A DNA stretch of 64,000 bases from Flavobacterium sp. HBTb2-11-1 (GCF_009826975.1 NZ_WUMO01000003.1:496001-560000), one strand, 5' to 3'; positions 17,534-26,830 are shown, numbered from the stretch's first letter. Made by a program: numbers and translations. Notes: generated from the sequence alone by a model not told the origin.

Positions 17534-18433
17534 TTAATTTTTATTAATTAAATTTTCAATATCAAATATTGAAATTTTAGGATTTCCGCCCGCCGACCCA
17601 GCGACTAAGGCACCAGTTGCACAGGCAAAATTGAGAGCGGCTTGCGGTTCTTTTCCGTTTAAAAGTGAAGTGACTAAAGCGCCTAAGAAAGAATCTCCTG
17701 CACCGACAGTATCCTCAACTTTTACGGTATAACCTTCATTTTCGTAAAGATGTTTATCCCACAATAATAAAGCGCCATCTTTCCCTCTTGTCACGCAAAT
17801 CGCAGTAGCATTACTCAAAGAACAAATGAAGTTCATGTTCTCCTCTAAAGTTTTATAAGGAGAATTAAAAGCGTCACTAATTTCCATAATTTCTTCATCA
17901 TTAAATTTGATGAAATTGGCAGACTGCATTAGATGTTGCAAAGTTTCGTAATCATAATGTGGTTTTCGAAGATTAACATCAAAAACTTTGTAAGTGTGGG
18001 TGTGAAGCAACTCGTCTAAAGCTTCTCGAGAAACTTGATCTCTGCAGACCAAACTTCCGTAAATTAAAACATCTGAGTTTACTACTAATTCTCTCGCTTC
18101 TTCATTTAGAACAATTTTGTCCCAAGCAGAAGGATAAATAATTTCATAAGTAGCAGATTTACTTTCGTCTAATGTTACGTTCACCAATCCTGTTGGGAAA
18201 TCGTCAGATTTGAGAATAGTGCTGGTATCCAAGCCTAGTTTGTTGACTTCGTTTATAATTGCTTCTCCGTCTACATCATTTCCTACACAGCTAATCATAT
18301 TTGATTCAACGCCAAGAGCTTTCATGCGAAGCGCCACGTTCAAAGGTGCTCCTCCAATTTTTTTTTCATTGCCAAAAATATCCCAAAGTACTTCTCCGAA
18401 AGCGACAGCTTTTAGTTTTTTGTCGTTGCTCAT
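17534..18433 (-). CDS. PfkB-family carbohydrate kinase, probable fructokinase
   Basis: A 299-residue ribokinase-fold enzyme. The N-terminal motif GEVLWDIFGNEKKIGGAPLNVA (about 8-29) is the sugar-binding signature, and DTVGAGDSFLGAL near 245 is the PfkB signature 2 with the catalytic Asp. The substrate is inferred from context: the neighbours are sucrose-phosphate synthase and a GH32-like enzyme, so phosphorylation of fructose freed by sucrose cleavage is the best guess. It begins its own transcript, since a terminator follows it. Confidence 0.85.
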   Translation of the reverse strand: MSNDKKLKAVAFGEVLWDIFGNEKKIGGAPLNVALRMKALGVESNMISCVGNDVDGEAIINEVNKLGLDTSTILKSDDFPTGLVNVTLDESKSATYEIIYPSAWDKIVLNEEARELVVNSDVLIYGSLVCRDQVSREALDELLHTHTYKVFDVNLRKPHYDYETLQHLMQSANFIKFNDEEIMEISDAFNSPYKTLEENMNFICSLSNATAICVTRGKDGALLLWDKHLYENEGYTVKVEDTVGAGDSFLGALVTSLLNGKEPQAALNFACATGALVAGSAGGNPKISIFDIENLINKN

Positions 18434-18760
18434 TTTAATTTTTTCTTGTTTTTAAAAACTTTACATCAAATGATTAGGGTTTCATCAGATTTTCATAAAA
18501 ATAAAAAAGAATAACGGCTTATGCAACCCCTTTTTTGCATAAAAAGTATTGGTTAACTTTTAAACAACTGAAAATTAAAGCAAAAAGAAGTAACAAAATT
18601 CACGTTGAATTATGTCGCTTCGATAGAAATAGGATTCTTTTCAGCGTTTATTCAGATGTTTTTAATTTTTTTTTAAGAAAGTTTTAATCTTTAACTAAGA
18701 AGTCAGTTCTCGTTTATATATTTGTATCCAGTCTAAATAAGCATAAAATATAAATTTTAT
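18434..18760. promoter_or_regulatory. Intergenic region with a -7 element (TATATTTG, 18717-18724)
   Basis: This 327-bp divergent spacer holds the control regions of the fructokinase (minus) and the TonB receptor (plus). TATATTTG at 18717-18724 is a perfect TAnnTTTG element 37 bases before the receptor ATG; no TTTG stands at the expected -33 distance. No Fur-like box or other operator was recognised. The rest is AT-rich without visible genes. Confidence 0.4.
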
Positions 18761-21142
18761 ATGAAAACAATTTTAAAAACACTTAAAGACAATGTTTTAT
18801 GTCAAGTGTTTGTTGCTTTTTTGATCATTTTTATGTGTTCAGAAAAGACCTTTTCTCAATCAGCTGTTGGTACAATTTCGGGTACGGCTGTCGTTAAAGA
18901 CGGAAATTATTTACAAGGAGCAACTGTTAAAATTTCAGAATTAAATAAAACCACTACAACCGATTCTGATGGGACTTATCAATTAAAAAATATCCCTTTT
19001 GGGACGTATCTGGTTGAAATAAAACTAAACGGTTATGAATCTTCTCCGGCTTCGGTTATTGTTGACCAGAATAATACAGAAGTTGCACTAGATTTTGAAC
19101 TGACGTATACTTCTCAAAAATTAGAAGAAGTGATTGTAAGTTCTGGAGGAAACCGATTTGCGAGAAAAGAAAGTGAAGAGGTTTCTAAAATGAAACTGAA
19201 AAACATGGAAAATCCACAGGTTTATACTATTGTGAGTAAAGAATTAATGAAAGAGCAGGTTATAACAGATTATAATAGCGCTTTTAAAAATGTTCCAGGT
19301 GCTGGGATTGCCGAAGTGAGAAATCAGGGGAGAACGACTAATATTTCTCGAGGTTTTGCTACGCCTCAATTGGTAAGAAATGGTGTTGGAAGTTTTACCT
19401 TTAACTCGATTGATCCATCAAATCTAGAGCGTATTGAAGTGATAAAAGGTCCTTCGGCGACTTTGTTTGGAAGTACCATTTCTTCTTTTGGCGGATTGTT
19501 TAATAGAGTAACCAAAAAGCCTTTTAATTTCTTTAAAGGAGAAGTTTCTTTCTCAGCAGGCGATTGGGATTTGAATCGTTTAACAGCAGATATCAACACA
19601 CCTTTAAATGAAGAGAAAACTGCTCTTTTCAGAATCAATACAGCTTTGCATAGTGAAAGAAGTTTTCAGGATGCAGGTTTTAATAAAAGCTTTTTTATTG
19701 CGCCAAGTTTTTCTTATGAGGTAAACGATAGATTGACTTTATTAATTGATGCCGAATTTAGTGCTTCAAAAGCAACATCGCCAACTCGATTGACGCCTTA
19801 TACAAAAGCAGATGCCACGGCTCATAGTGTAGAAGAATTGGGAATTCCGTACAAACTTTCATTTGCTAATAATACAGTAAATTACACAGGTCAGCAATAC
19901 AATATTTTTGCGCAATTGAAATATAAAATTTCAGACGAATGGACTTCACAAACTATCGTTTCCCGTACAAGATCTTCATCTGAAGGTTATGTTGTAGCAC
20001 TGACGATGTTGAGCAATGAAACTTTGAGACAGCAAGTTACCAATCAGGATTATCCGTATTACGGAACAGATATTCAGCAGAATTTTAACGGAGATTTTAA
20101 AATCGGAAAACTGCGTAATAGAGTAGTGGCTGGATTAGATTTTTACAGTCTTCGCGCAACACGTAATGATGCAATAGTAAATATGCCGGCACTTAATTTT
20201 AGAAAACCTGGCGATGCATACAACAATTTTACGATAAATAAAATAGAGCCTTTATTTGCAAATGCTACTTATACTAATATGGTATCGAATAACGAAAGAA
20301 CTTATAGTGCTTATGTTTCTGATGTGTTGAATGTTACTGATAGATTATTAGTAATGGGAGGGGTTAGAGCCGATCGTTATATCAATAAAGGCGTGTATTA
20401 TCCTAGTCGCGATTCTATTGCAGGAAATTATAATCAGACGGCATTTTCCCCTAGATTTGGAGCAGTTTACCAAGTGATAAAAGATAAGGTTTCTGTTTTT
20501 GGAAATTACATGAACGGTTTCAATAATGTTGGCGGATCTGATTTTTACGGAAATACTTTCAAGCCAAATCAGGCGAATCAGTTAGAAGGAGGCGTTAAAC
20601 TTGACTTTAATAAAATCAGTGCGACGTTTAGTTATTATGACATAAAAGTGACGAATATTACTCGCGATGATCCAGACCATGTAAACTTTCAGATTCAGGA
20701 CGGAACTCAATTGAGTAAAGGTTTTGAAGCTGAGTTGATTGCCAATCCGATTAAAGGTTTAAACGTCGTGGCAGGTTATACGTATAATGACAGTAAATAC
20801 ACAAAAGCCAATCCGAGTATAAATGGTTTACGACCAACAACAGCTGGTTCTCCAACAACTGCCAATCTTTGGGCAAGTTATAGATTGACAGAAGGAGCAG
20901 CTTCTGGACTTGGATTTGGTGTTGGAGGAATTTACGGAAGTGAGTATTATCAAACTAACACTTCAACATTTAAATTTACGATTCCTTCTTACACCGTTTT
21001 AGATGCTTCTGTATTTTATGACAGACCAAAATTTAGATTAGGGTTAAAAGTAGACAATCTTACCAACGAAAAATATTGGTCATATCGTTTGGCAGCTCAA
21101 AACCCAACGAGAATTACGGGAAATATTACATTTAAATTCTAA
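18761..21142 (+). CDS. TonB-dependent siderophore-type receptor
   Basis: The 793-residue outer-membrane receptor has a signal peptide (cut near TFSQ), a carboxypeptidase-regulatory-like beta domain (about 38-115: GTISGTAVVKDGNYLQGATVK), a TonB plug (NPQVYTIVSKELMKEQVITD through RIEVIKGPSATLFG) and a 22-strand barrel ending ...ITGNITFKF. The plug and the barrel end resemble ferrichrome/ferric-siderophore receptors of the FhuA/FpvA group. The next gene encodes a PepSY protein, a frequent partner in iron reduction or siderophore release. The ligand is not certain. Confidence 0.9.
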   Translation: MKTILKTLKDNVLCQVFVAFLIIFMCSEKTFSQSAVGTISGTAVVKDGNYLQGATVKISELNKTTTTDSDGTYQLKNIPFGTYLVEIKLNGYESSPASVIVDQNNTEVALDFELTYTSQKLEEVIVSSGGNRFARKESEEVSKMKLKNMENPQVYTIVSKELMKEQVITDYNSAFKNVPGAGIAEVRNQGRTTNISRGFATPQLVRNGVGSFTFNSIDPSNLERIEVIKGPSATLFGSTISSFGGLFNRVTKKPFNFFKGEVSFSAGDWDLNRLTADINTPLNEEKTALFRINTALHSERSFQDAGFNKSFFIAPSFSYEVNDRLTLLIDAEFSASKATSPTRLTPYTKADATAHSVEELGIPYKLSFANNTVNYTGQQYNIFAQLKYKISDEWTSQTIVSRTRSSSEGYVVALTMLSNETLRQQVTNQDYPYYGTDIQQNFNGDFKIGKLRNRVVAGLDFYSLRATRNDAIVNMPALNFRKPGDAYNNFTINKIEPLFANATYTNMVSNNERTYSAYVSDVLNVTDRLLVMGGVRADRYINKGVYYPSRDSIAGNYNQTAFSPRFGAVYQVIKDKVSVFGNYMNGFNNVGGSDFYGNTFKPNQANQLEGGVKLDFNKISATFSYYDIKVTNITRDDPDHVNFQIQDGTQLSKGFEAELIANPIKGLNVVAGYTYNDSKYTKANPSINGLRPTTAGSPTTANLWASYRLTEGAASGLGFGVGGIYGSEYYQTNTSTFKFTIPSYTVLDASVFYDRPKFRLGLKVDNLTNEKYWSYRLAAQNPTRITGNITFKF

Positions 21143-21197
21143 AAATACAATTCGTCATTTAAAATGATATTTCTACATTTGGATTTTATTGCACAGT

Positions 21198-22289
21198 ATG
21201 ACCAAAGGTTTTAAAAAGACTATCAGACAAATACATTTGTGGCTCGGTTTAGCATCGGGCCTCATTGTTTTTATAGTGAGCATTACAGGCTTTCTGTATG
21301 TTTTTGAAGAAGAAATTCGTGATTTTACAAATAAGGAATATCTGCATGTTCCCGTTCAGGAGAAGCCTTTTATAGGTTTAAAAACTATAATAGAAAACTA
21401 TGAACATCTAGAACCTAAACAGAAAATAACGGCTTTAAAAATAAATAAAGCAGAACCTAATGCGGCAGTTCAAATTTCTACCAAAAAGAAAAAGACCTAT
21501 TATTTCAACCCGTACAATGGAACTTTAATCAATCAGCAGGGAGCAGATTGGCTGAATACGGTACTAGAAATACATCGCACTTTATTATTAGGAGAAGTTG
21601 GCGAGATTATTCAAGGCTGGTCGGTTGTGATTTTTATCATTATGCTCATAACGGGATTAATTTTATGGTTTCCAAAAAAGAGACGTCAGCTTAAACAATC
21701 TTTAAAAATAAAATGGAGCGGTTCGTCTAAAAGAATCAATTTTGATTTGCATCAGGTTTTAGGATTTTATGCTTCTATTTTTTTGCTTTTAATTGCGTTT
21801 TCTGGAATATATTTTAAGTACGATGCTGTCAAAAAAGGAGTTAGTCTGGTAACAGGAAGCAAACTTAGAAAAGGAGATGAAGTGGTTTCCAACGCCAAAA
21901 TTGATTCGACTACAATTCCTGTTCGTTATAACAATATTTACGAAAATGCAAATGCGAAATATCCAGGCGCAACTTCAGTTTCATTTTCAGTCAGAAAAAC
22001 GGGAGAACTTCGATTAAGAATGACATATCCGAATGATTGGGCAAGAAAACAGAACACTATTTTCTTTGATGGAAAAACAGGGAAGATGCTCAGAACCAAA
22101 TTATACAAAGACAATAATGCTGCTGATGTTTATGAAGCAAGTAATTACGATCTTCATACAGGAATTTTCTTTGGACTTACAGGAAAAATAATCTGGAGTC
22201 TGGTAAGTTTGATTGGCGCTTCTTTACCTATAACTGGATTTATTATTTGGTGGAAGAAAGGGAAGAAGAGTAAGAAAATTAAAAATTAA
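21198..22289 (+). CDS. PepSY-associated membrane protein (iron-reductase-like)
   Basis: The 363-residue protein has four main membrane helices: about 12-33 (LWLGLASGLIVFIVSITGFLY), about 139-160, about 190-210 and about 335-355 (SLIGASLPITGFIIWWKK). PepSY-like periplasmic segments lie between them. Conserved histidines near the helices (HLWLG, EIHRTLL, DLHQVLGFY, YDLHTGIFFG) fit haem binding, as in PepSY-TM ferric-siderophore reductases. It is 55 bases after the siderophore receptor and is probably cotranscribed. I chose the ATG at 21198 over a TTG three codons upstream. A perfect terminator follows. Confidence 0.85.
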   Translation: MTKGFKKTIRQIHLWLGLASGLIVFIVSITGFLYVFEEEIRDFTNKEYLHVPVQEKPFIGLKTIIENYEHLEPKQKITALKINKAEPNAAVQISTKKKKTYYFNPYNGTLINQQGADWLNTVLEIHRTLLLGEVGEIIQGWSVVIFIIMLITGLILWFPKKRRQLKQSLKIKWSGSSKRINFDLHQVLGFYASIFLLLIAFSGIYFKYDAVKKGVSLVTGSKLRKGDEVVSNAKIDSTTIPVRYNNIYENANAKYPGATSVSFSVRKTGELRLRMTYPNDWARKQNTIFFDGKTGKMLRTKLYKDNNAADVYEASNYDLHTGIFFGLTGKIIWSLVSLIGASLPITGFIIWWKKGKKSKKIKN

Positions 22290-22304
22290 AGATTTTATTA
22301 AAAG

Positions 22305-22342
22305 AAAAAACGGGATTGTTTGAGCAAACAATCCCGTTTTTT
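22305..22342 (+). terminator. Strong terminator after the receptor-PepSY operon
   Basis: A perfect 17-bp stem (22305-22321 with 22326-22342), loop GAGC, with six T at the end. The stem core is CGGGATTGTTT. Confidence 0.9.
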
Positions 22343-22353
22343 GTAAATAGTTT

Positions 22354-22504
22354 GTTCCGTAGGAACATTTCATTGGTAGAAATTATGTTGTTGTTAACGT
22401 TTTACGTTCCGTAAGGAACGTTTTTACCAATCAAACATTCCTACGGAATGATAATGCACGCGTTTATCTTTTTTTTCTACCAATGGAACATTCCTAGCGG
22501 AATG
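22354..22504. repeat. Composite palindromic repeat element (GTTCCGTAGGAAC family)
   Basis: About 150 bp with several small palindromes: GTTCCGTAGGAAC (22354-22366), ACGTTCCGTAAGGAACGT (22404-22421), CATTCCTACGGAATG and CATTCCTAGCGGAATG. Its two ends are inverted copies: CATTTCATTGGTAGAAA near the left and TTTCTACCAATGGAACATTCC near the right. No reading frame is supported. It resembles REP/MITE-like dispersed repeats of Flavobacterium genomes and lies between the terminator and the 3' end of the SDR gene. Confidence 0.75.
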
Positions 22505-22508
22505 AAAA

Positions 22509-23318
22509 TTAACCATGCGCTTCAACAGAAACATCATTCCATTTTTCCCAGCTTTCCAATCTTTGTTCGTAGCTTTGTTTTACAAATGGGAACGCCACTT
22601 TTCCAAGTAATAAACGTAAAGGAGGATTTTCATTTTCTACCAAGTTCACCACTGCTGGAGCTGTTGCTTGTACTTTTCCAAATATGTTTTCTCTTTCAGC
22701 CAAAGCTTTTTTGATTTCGTCATAATATGGTAAACTTTTGCTGGCAATTCCAGTATGCCAGATGTTAGACTCATATCCGTTTGGTTCTAATAAAGTAACG
22801 TTGATTCCAAATTGTTTTACTTCTGAGGCTAATGTTTCGCTTAAACCTTCTATAGCAAATTTAGAAGCGCTGTAAAGTCCCATTCCTGTTGGTAAAGTTG
22901 CTAGCCCCAAAATAGAAGAAACCTGAATAATATGACCGCTTTTTTGCTCTCTCATGATTGGAACAACAGCCTGTGTCAACCATAAAGTTCCAAAGAAATT
23001 CGTTTCAAACTGTTCTCTCGCTTCTTGTTCGCTTGCTTCTTCCACGGCACCTGTAAGCGCATAACCCGCATTGTTGATTAAAACGTCAATTCTTCCAAAA
23101 TGCTGTTTTACTTTCTGAATCACTTCTAGAGATTCTTGACGATTGTTGACGTCTAATTTTAAAGGTAAAATTGAGTTTCCGTACTTTTCTTTTAAATCGT
23201 TTAAAGTTTCAAGATTTCTAGCTGTAGCAGCTACGTTGTGTCCTTTAGCTAAAAATGCTTCTGTCCAAGCTCTTCCAAATCCTTTTGAAGCTCCTGTAAT
23301 TAAAATTGTTTTTGACAT
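22509..23318 (-). CDS. Short-chain dehydrogenase/reductase
   Basis: A 269-residue classical SDR with the NAD(P)-binding motif TGASKGFG (8-15), NNAG (about 86-89), the catalytic Ser in QVSSILG and YSASK (Tyr and Lys about 154-158). The Arg after the glycine motif suggests NADPH. The substrate is unknown. The gene follows the TetR regulator on the same strand with a shared-type operator in the 69-bp gap, so its expression is probably relieved by a small molecule that binds the regulator. Confidence 0.9.
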   Translation of the reverse strand: MSKTILITGASKGFGRAWTEAFLAKGHNVAATARNLETLNDLKEKYGNSILPLKLDVNNRQESLEVIQKVKQHFGRIDVLINNAGYALTGAVEEASEQEAREQFETNFFGTLWLTQAVVPIMREQKSGHIIQVSSILGLATLPTGMGLYSASKFAIEGLSETLASEVKQFGINVTLLEPNGYESNIWHTGIASKSLPYYDEIKKALAERENIFGKVQATAPAVVNLVENENPPLRLLLGKVAFPFVKQSYEQRLESWEKWNDVSVEAHG

Positions 23319-23354
23319 GGTATTTGTTTTTATAATTATTAATTAAATTTAAAA

Positions 23355-23370
23355 ATGACCAATCGGTCAT
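23355..23370. promoter_or_regulatory. TetR operator in front of the SDR gene
   Basis: ATGACCAATCGGTCAT, with half-sites ATGACC and GGTCAT, lies 36 bases before the SDR ATG. The same 16 bases occur in reverse complement 29 bases before the TetR gene. The TGACC-n4-GGTCA form is common for TetR-family operators. Confidence 0.75.
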
Positions 23371-23387
23371 TTTTATGGTAAAAAAAA

Positions 23388-23975
23388 TTATATCAATTTT
23401 TCAGATATAATTTTTTTAAGCGTTTTTTCTATCGTATTCATATTGTTATTGTTGCCAGACATTCTTGACATTAAATGTCCTCCTTCAAGCATCGCAAAAA
23501 GGGCAGTGGCAAATTCTGATGCATTCCAATCAGGAATAAATTCTTTATCGGCAATTCCTTTTTCTATAATCGAAGTTAAAAGAGACTGACCTCGCTTGAT
23601 AGCATTGTTAACTTTCTCTTTTACAATTGGATTGGTATCGTCAGCTTCTGTTCCAAAGTTTAGTAAAGGACATCCGCCAATTACTGGTGGATTTATCGGA
23701 TTACTAAAAAAATCAATGTAAGCAAAAAGTTGCTCTTTAGCACTTTTTCCGTCCCTAAGTGCTGCTTCCAGTTTAAAGCTTAATATTTTCATGTTATAAT
23801 CTACAGCAGCGCAGGCCAAAACATCTTTGTTTTCAAAATGCACATACATACTTCCTTTAGACAATTTAGTCGCTTCCATAATATCGCTCATAGAAGTAGC
23901 TGCAATTCCTTTTGTATTGAAAATAGGGGCGGCTTTTTCTATAATAAATTGTCTGGTTTCTTCACCTTTTGTCAT
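23388..23975 (-). CDS. TetR/AcrR-family transcriptional repressor
   Basis: The 195-residue protein has an N-terminal TetR helix-turn-helix (about 8-55: IIEKAAPIFNTKGIAATSMSD and LSKGSMYVHFENKDVL) and a helical ligand domain resembling the YcdC/RutR-like C-terminal type (NPPVIGGCPLLNFGTEADD). It should repress itself and the downstream SDR gene through two identical operators, and be released by an unknown small molecule. Cys105 and neighbours in the ligand domain resemble NemR-like electrophile sensors, but that is only a suggestion. Confidence 0.9.
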   Translation of the reverse strand: MTKGEETRQFIIEKAAPIFNTKGIAATSMSDIMEATKLSKGSMYVHFENKDVLACAAVDYNMKILSFKLEAALRDGKSAKEQLFAYIDFFSNPINPPVIGGCPLLNFGTEADDTNPIVKEKVNNAIKRGQSLLTSIIEKGIADKEFIPDWNASEFATALFAMLEGGHLMSRMSGNNNNMNTIEKTLKKIISEKLI

Positions 23976-24003
23976 GATAGATTGTATTTAACGATGCAAA
24001 TAT

Positions 24004-24019
24004 ATGACCGATTGGTCAT
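24004..24019. promoter_or_regulatory. TetR operator in front of the regulator gene
   Basis: ATGACCGATTGGTCAT is the exact reverse complement of the site at 23355-23370 and lies 29 bases before the TetR ATG at 23975, placing it over the expected promoter. Confidence 0.75.
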
Positions 24020-24166
24020 ATGTGCAAATTTTAGTTGATTTTTTATTTAAAATTTAATGGTTTGTGGAGTTATATTTAATATGATTGGATTGTAATTAAC
24101 TGTTTATAAGTTGTTTAATGTCATATTTATTCTTTTTTTGATTAAATTTATCTGAAAAAAAGTAAT

Positions 24167-25849
24167 ATGGTTACAGCTATACTTAGAGAACATCCTGAAC
24201 TGGCACTTTTTTTATGCTTGGCTCTTGGATTTTTAATTGGACGCATTAAAATAGGGACATTTAAAATTGGTGTAGTATTAGGCACTTTATTTGCTGGAGT
24301 GCTAATTGGCCAATTGGTTATTGAAATTCCTGATATTGTAAAAACTATTTTCTTTGATTTTTTCTTGTTTTCAACAGGATACAAAGTTGGTCCACAATTT
24401 TTTCAAGGTTTTAAAAAGAATGCATTTCCGCAATTGTTGCTCACTTTGGTAATATGTTTAGCTTGCTTATTAGTTGCATATTCTGTTTCTGTTTTTTTAG
24501 GTTATGATGTAGGAACAGCAGCAGGATTATTAGCAGGAGCGTTTTCTGAATCAACTGTAATTGGTACTGCTTCAGATGCTATAAGCCATTTAAATCTTGA
24601 TGATGCAGAAAAAAGCAGATTAATCAATAATATTCCGGTAGCCTATTCTGTAACTTATTTGGTAGGTGCAGCTTCTTTTGTTTTTTTCCTGACTGCAATT
24701 GCCCCAAAATTGCTTGGTATTGATTTAGTTAAAGAAAGCGATAAACTGGCTGAAAGTATCTCTGGAGAAAGTGAGCAGGAATATGGTCCAGGAATGAAAA
24801 GCGCCTATCAGAGATGGATTATCCGTGCCTATAGAATAACCAATGAGAAATGGATTGGAATCAGTATAAGCGAGTTTGAAAGATTAATATCCAACAAGAA
24901 TATCGTTATTCAGAGGGTACGTCATAGAAATCAATTGCTAGATCCCAAACCCGACACCATAATTCATAAAGATGATGTGATGGTTATAATGGCACAACAC
25001 GGAATCATTTTAGAAAGTCTCTTTTCTATTGGGCCAGAAGTCTTGGATGAAGAGTTGTTGAATTTCCCGCTTGCACATTTAGATGTTACCATCACCAATA
25101 AAGCAATTGAAGGAATGACAGTAAAGTCTCTTCGAAAAAGCAGTTTTTACCATGGGCTAATGCTAAACAAAATAACGAGAGAAAATCATGAAATACCACT
25201 TGAATCAAAGACGGTTTTAAATAGAGGCGATATTTTGAATCTTTCAGGCAGACCTGCAAAACTAGAAGAAGCAGCGAAAGAAATTGGTTATCTAGATCGT
25301 TTAAGCCCTGAGACTGATATTATTTTTGTTGGTCTGGGTATTGTCCTTGGTGGACTTTTAGGTTTGCTTTCGGTAACATTATTTGGAGTTTCAGTAACTT
25401 TAACGACAAGCGGTGGTGCATTGGTAATGGGACTGATTTTTGGCTGGTTGCATTCAAGAACTCCTGTTTTTGGCAGAATTCCAGAGCCCGCCTTGTGGAT
25501 TTTTGACAACGTTGGTCTCGCAACGTTTATCGGACTTGTTGGCCTCGCTGCTGGTCCAAGTTTTATTTCAGGTCTTAAAGAAACTGGTTTTGGTATTTTG
25601 CTTGCAGGTGTTGCTGTTGCTTTAATTCCTCATATCATCGGACTTTATTTTGGAAGGTATATATTAAAAATAAATCCAATAATTTTACTTGGCGCACAAA
25701 CCGGCGCAGGCACCTCAACAATAGGATTAAAAGCGGTTCAAGATGCATCAGGAAGCAAGTTTCCAGTTTTAGGCTATACGATTCCGTATGCATTAGCCAA
25801 TATATTATTGACTGCTTTTGGACCAATACTTGTCGGCATGATGTCTTAA
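24167..25849 (+). CDS. AspT/YidE/YbjL-family transporter
   Basis: A 560-residue inner-membrane carrier. Two homologous halves of about five helices each (about 12-180 and 385-560) flank a cytoplasmic region with two TrkA-C (RCK-C) domains (about 205-375; IGISISEFERLISNKNIVIQ and IEGMTVKSLRKSSFYH). This is the aspartate:alanine antiporter architecture. AspT exchanges aspartate for alanine; YidE/YbjL relatives remain uncharacterised. No aspartate decarboxylase lies nearby, so the substrate is open. It stands alone. Confidence 0.88.
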   Translation: MVTAILREHPELALFLCLALGFLIGRIKIGTFKIGVVLGTLFAGVLIGQLVIEIPDIVKTIFFDFFLFSTGYKVGPQFFQGFKKNAFPQLLLTLVICLACLLVAYSVSVFLGYDVGTAAGLLAGAFSESTVIGTASDAISHLNLDDAEKSRLINNIPVAYSVTYLVGAASFVFFLTAIAPKLLGIDLVKESDKLAESISGESEQEYGPGMKSAYQRWIIRAYRITNEKWIGISISEFERLISNKNIVIQRVRHRNQLLDPKPDTIIHKDDVMVIMAQHGIILESLFSIGPEVLDEELLNFPLAHLDVTITNKAIEGMTVKSLRKSSFYHGLMLNKITRENHEIPLESKTVLNRGDILNLSGRPAKLEEAAKEIGYLDRLSPETDIIFVGLGIVLGGLLGLLSVTLFGVSVTLTTSGGALVMGLIFGWLHSRTPVFGRIPEPALWIFDNVGLATFIGLVGLAAGPSFISGLKETGFGILLAGVAVALIPHIIGLYFGRYILKINPIILLGAQTGAGTSTIGLKAVQDASGSKFPVLGYTIPYALANILLTAFGPILVGMMS

Positions 25850-26012
25850 TCCGATCAAATCAAATGTACTAAATTTCAATTGGTATTTTATGGCTTGAAA
25901 CTTCAAATCCTTCAAATGAAGTCCAATAGTTAACATTTAAGCTTTATTAAAGTAATAGATGAAATAATGATTGCCATTTTTTTGCTATTCTACAGATTAA
26001 GACTTGTATATA

Positions 26013-26741
26013 TTACTCTCTAAAAATAACTTTTATTTTGGGAGTGGAGAAGTTTTTGAGTTGTATCTCTTTAGTAGAATTATCTAGATTTGAAAGTGTT
26101 GGCACATTATTCATAAAGTGTTGCACATAATAATTGCCTTCAAAATTTTGACTTTCAAGATATTTGATCATTTGAATAAAATCACTTTCTGTAATTAAAG
26201 AAGAATGAAAAGTAGTACGAACTTCAAACGGAATATTAGATTGAATCAAAAGAGAAAGAGTTTCTTGAAATTCAGAAAATAAGCCTGATTGCGTTAGTTT
26301 TTTAAAGGTATGAGGAAGACTTTTATAATCTAACGCGACATAATCAATTAATTGATCACGAATCAGGCTATTCAATATTTTTGGGTTGGAACCGTTGGTA
26401 TCAATTTTAACCGCAAATCCCATTGCTTTGATTTCTTTTATAAAATCAATTATTTTTTTGTGTAAAGTACATTCGCCACCGCTTAAAACCACTCCATCTA
26501 GCAATCCTTTTCGCGTTTTGAGGAAAGTTAGAACTTCATTAAAATTTATTTTTCCTTTTCCCAGAACAATATCAGGATTGTAGCAGTATAAACACCGCAT
26601 GTTACAGCCCGCAAACCACACAATGCAGGCTGTTCTATGCGGATAGTCTAATAAAGTAAAAGGTGTGAGGCTAAATATTCCTTTATTAGATAATGGTTTC
26701 TTCGAAATGTGTACGCTGTTGGTGTTCACCTTTTTTTCCAA
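26013..26741 (-). CDS. nrdG: Anaerobic ribonucleotide reductase activating enzyme
   Basis: A 242-residue radical-SAM enzyme. The 4Fe-4S cluster cysteines are C46, C50 and C53 (GCNMRCLYC), and the SAM glycines follow in LSGGECTLH. It uses SAM and an electron to place a glycyl radical on NrdD. The start at 26741 overlaps the frame that encodes the NrdD tail by 56 bases; no better ATG lies downstream before the cluster. It ends the nadA-nadB-ric-nrdD-nrdG operon. The protein is longer than E. coli NrdG (154) but has the length of Bacteroidota relatives. Confidence 0.9.
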   Translation of the reverse strand: MEKKVNTNSVHISKKPLSNKGIFSLTPFTLLDYPHRTACIVWFAGCNMRCLYCYNPDIVLGKGKINFNEVLTFLKTRKGLLDGVVLSGGECTLHKKIIDFIKEIKAMGFAVKIDTNGSNPKILNSLIRDQLIDYVALDYKSLPHTFKKLTQSGLFSEFQETLSLLIQSNIPFEVRTTFHSSLITESDFIQMIKYLESQNFEGNYYVQHFMNNVPTLSNLDNSTKEIQLKNFSTPKIKVIFRE

Positions 26742-26830
26742 TATTAAAACTTTCTACAGGTCTGTGATACCCCATTACACGGGTGTAAACCAAACATTTG
26801 CTTCTTTGCGATTTGTTTTCTTCTAGAATT
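26686..26830 (-). pseudogene. nrdD: NrdD glycyl-radical tail, out of frame
   Basis: This stretch encodes the last third of the NrdD C-terminus in a frame one base away from the main gene. It reads through KCLVYTRVMGYHRPVESF to GKKGEHQQRTHFEE and ends at 26686. RVMGY is the class III glycyl-radical motif (Gly codon 26770-26772) and the preceding Cys (codon 26794-26796) belongs to the zinc site. The main NrdD frame stops at TAA 26831-26833 without it. To join them the ribosome would have to skip one base (+1) or slip back two, somewhere in a segment rich in A-runs (about 26829-26875). The frame is open upstream to 26919. A sequencing error, a mutation or a programmed shift would all fit. Confidence 0.8.
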
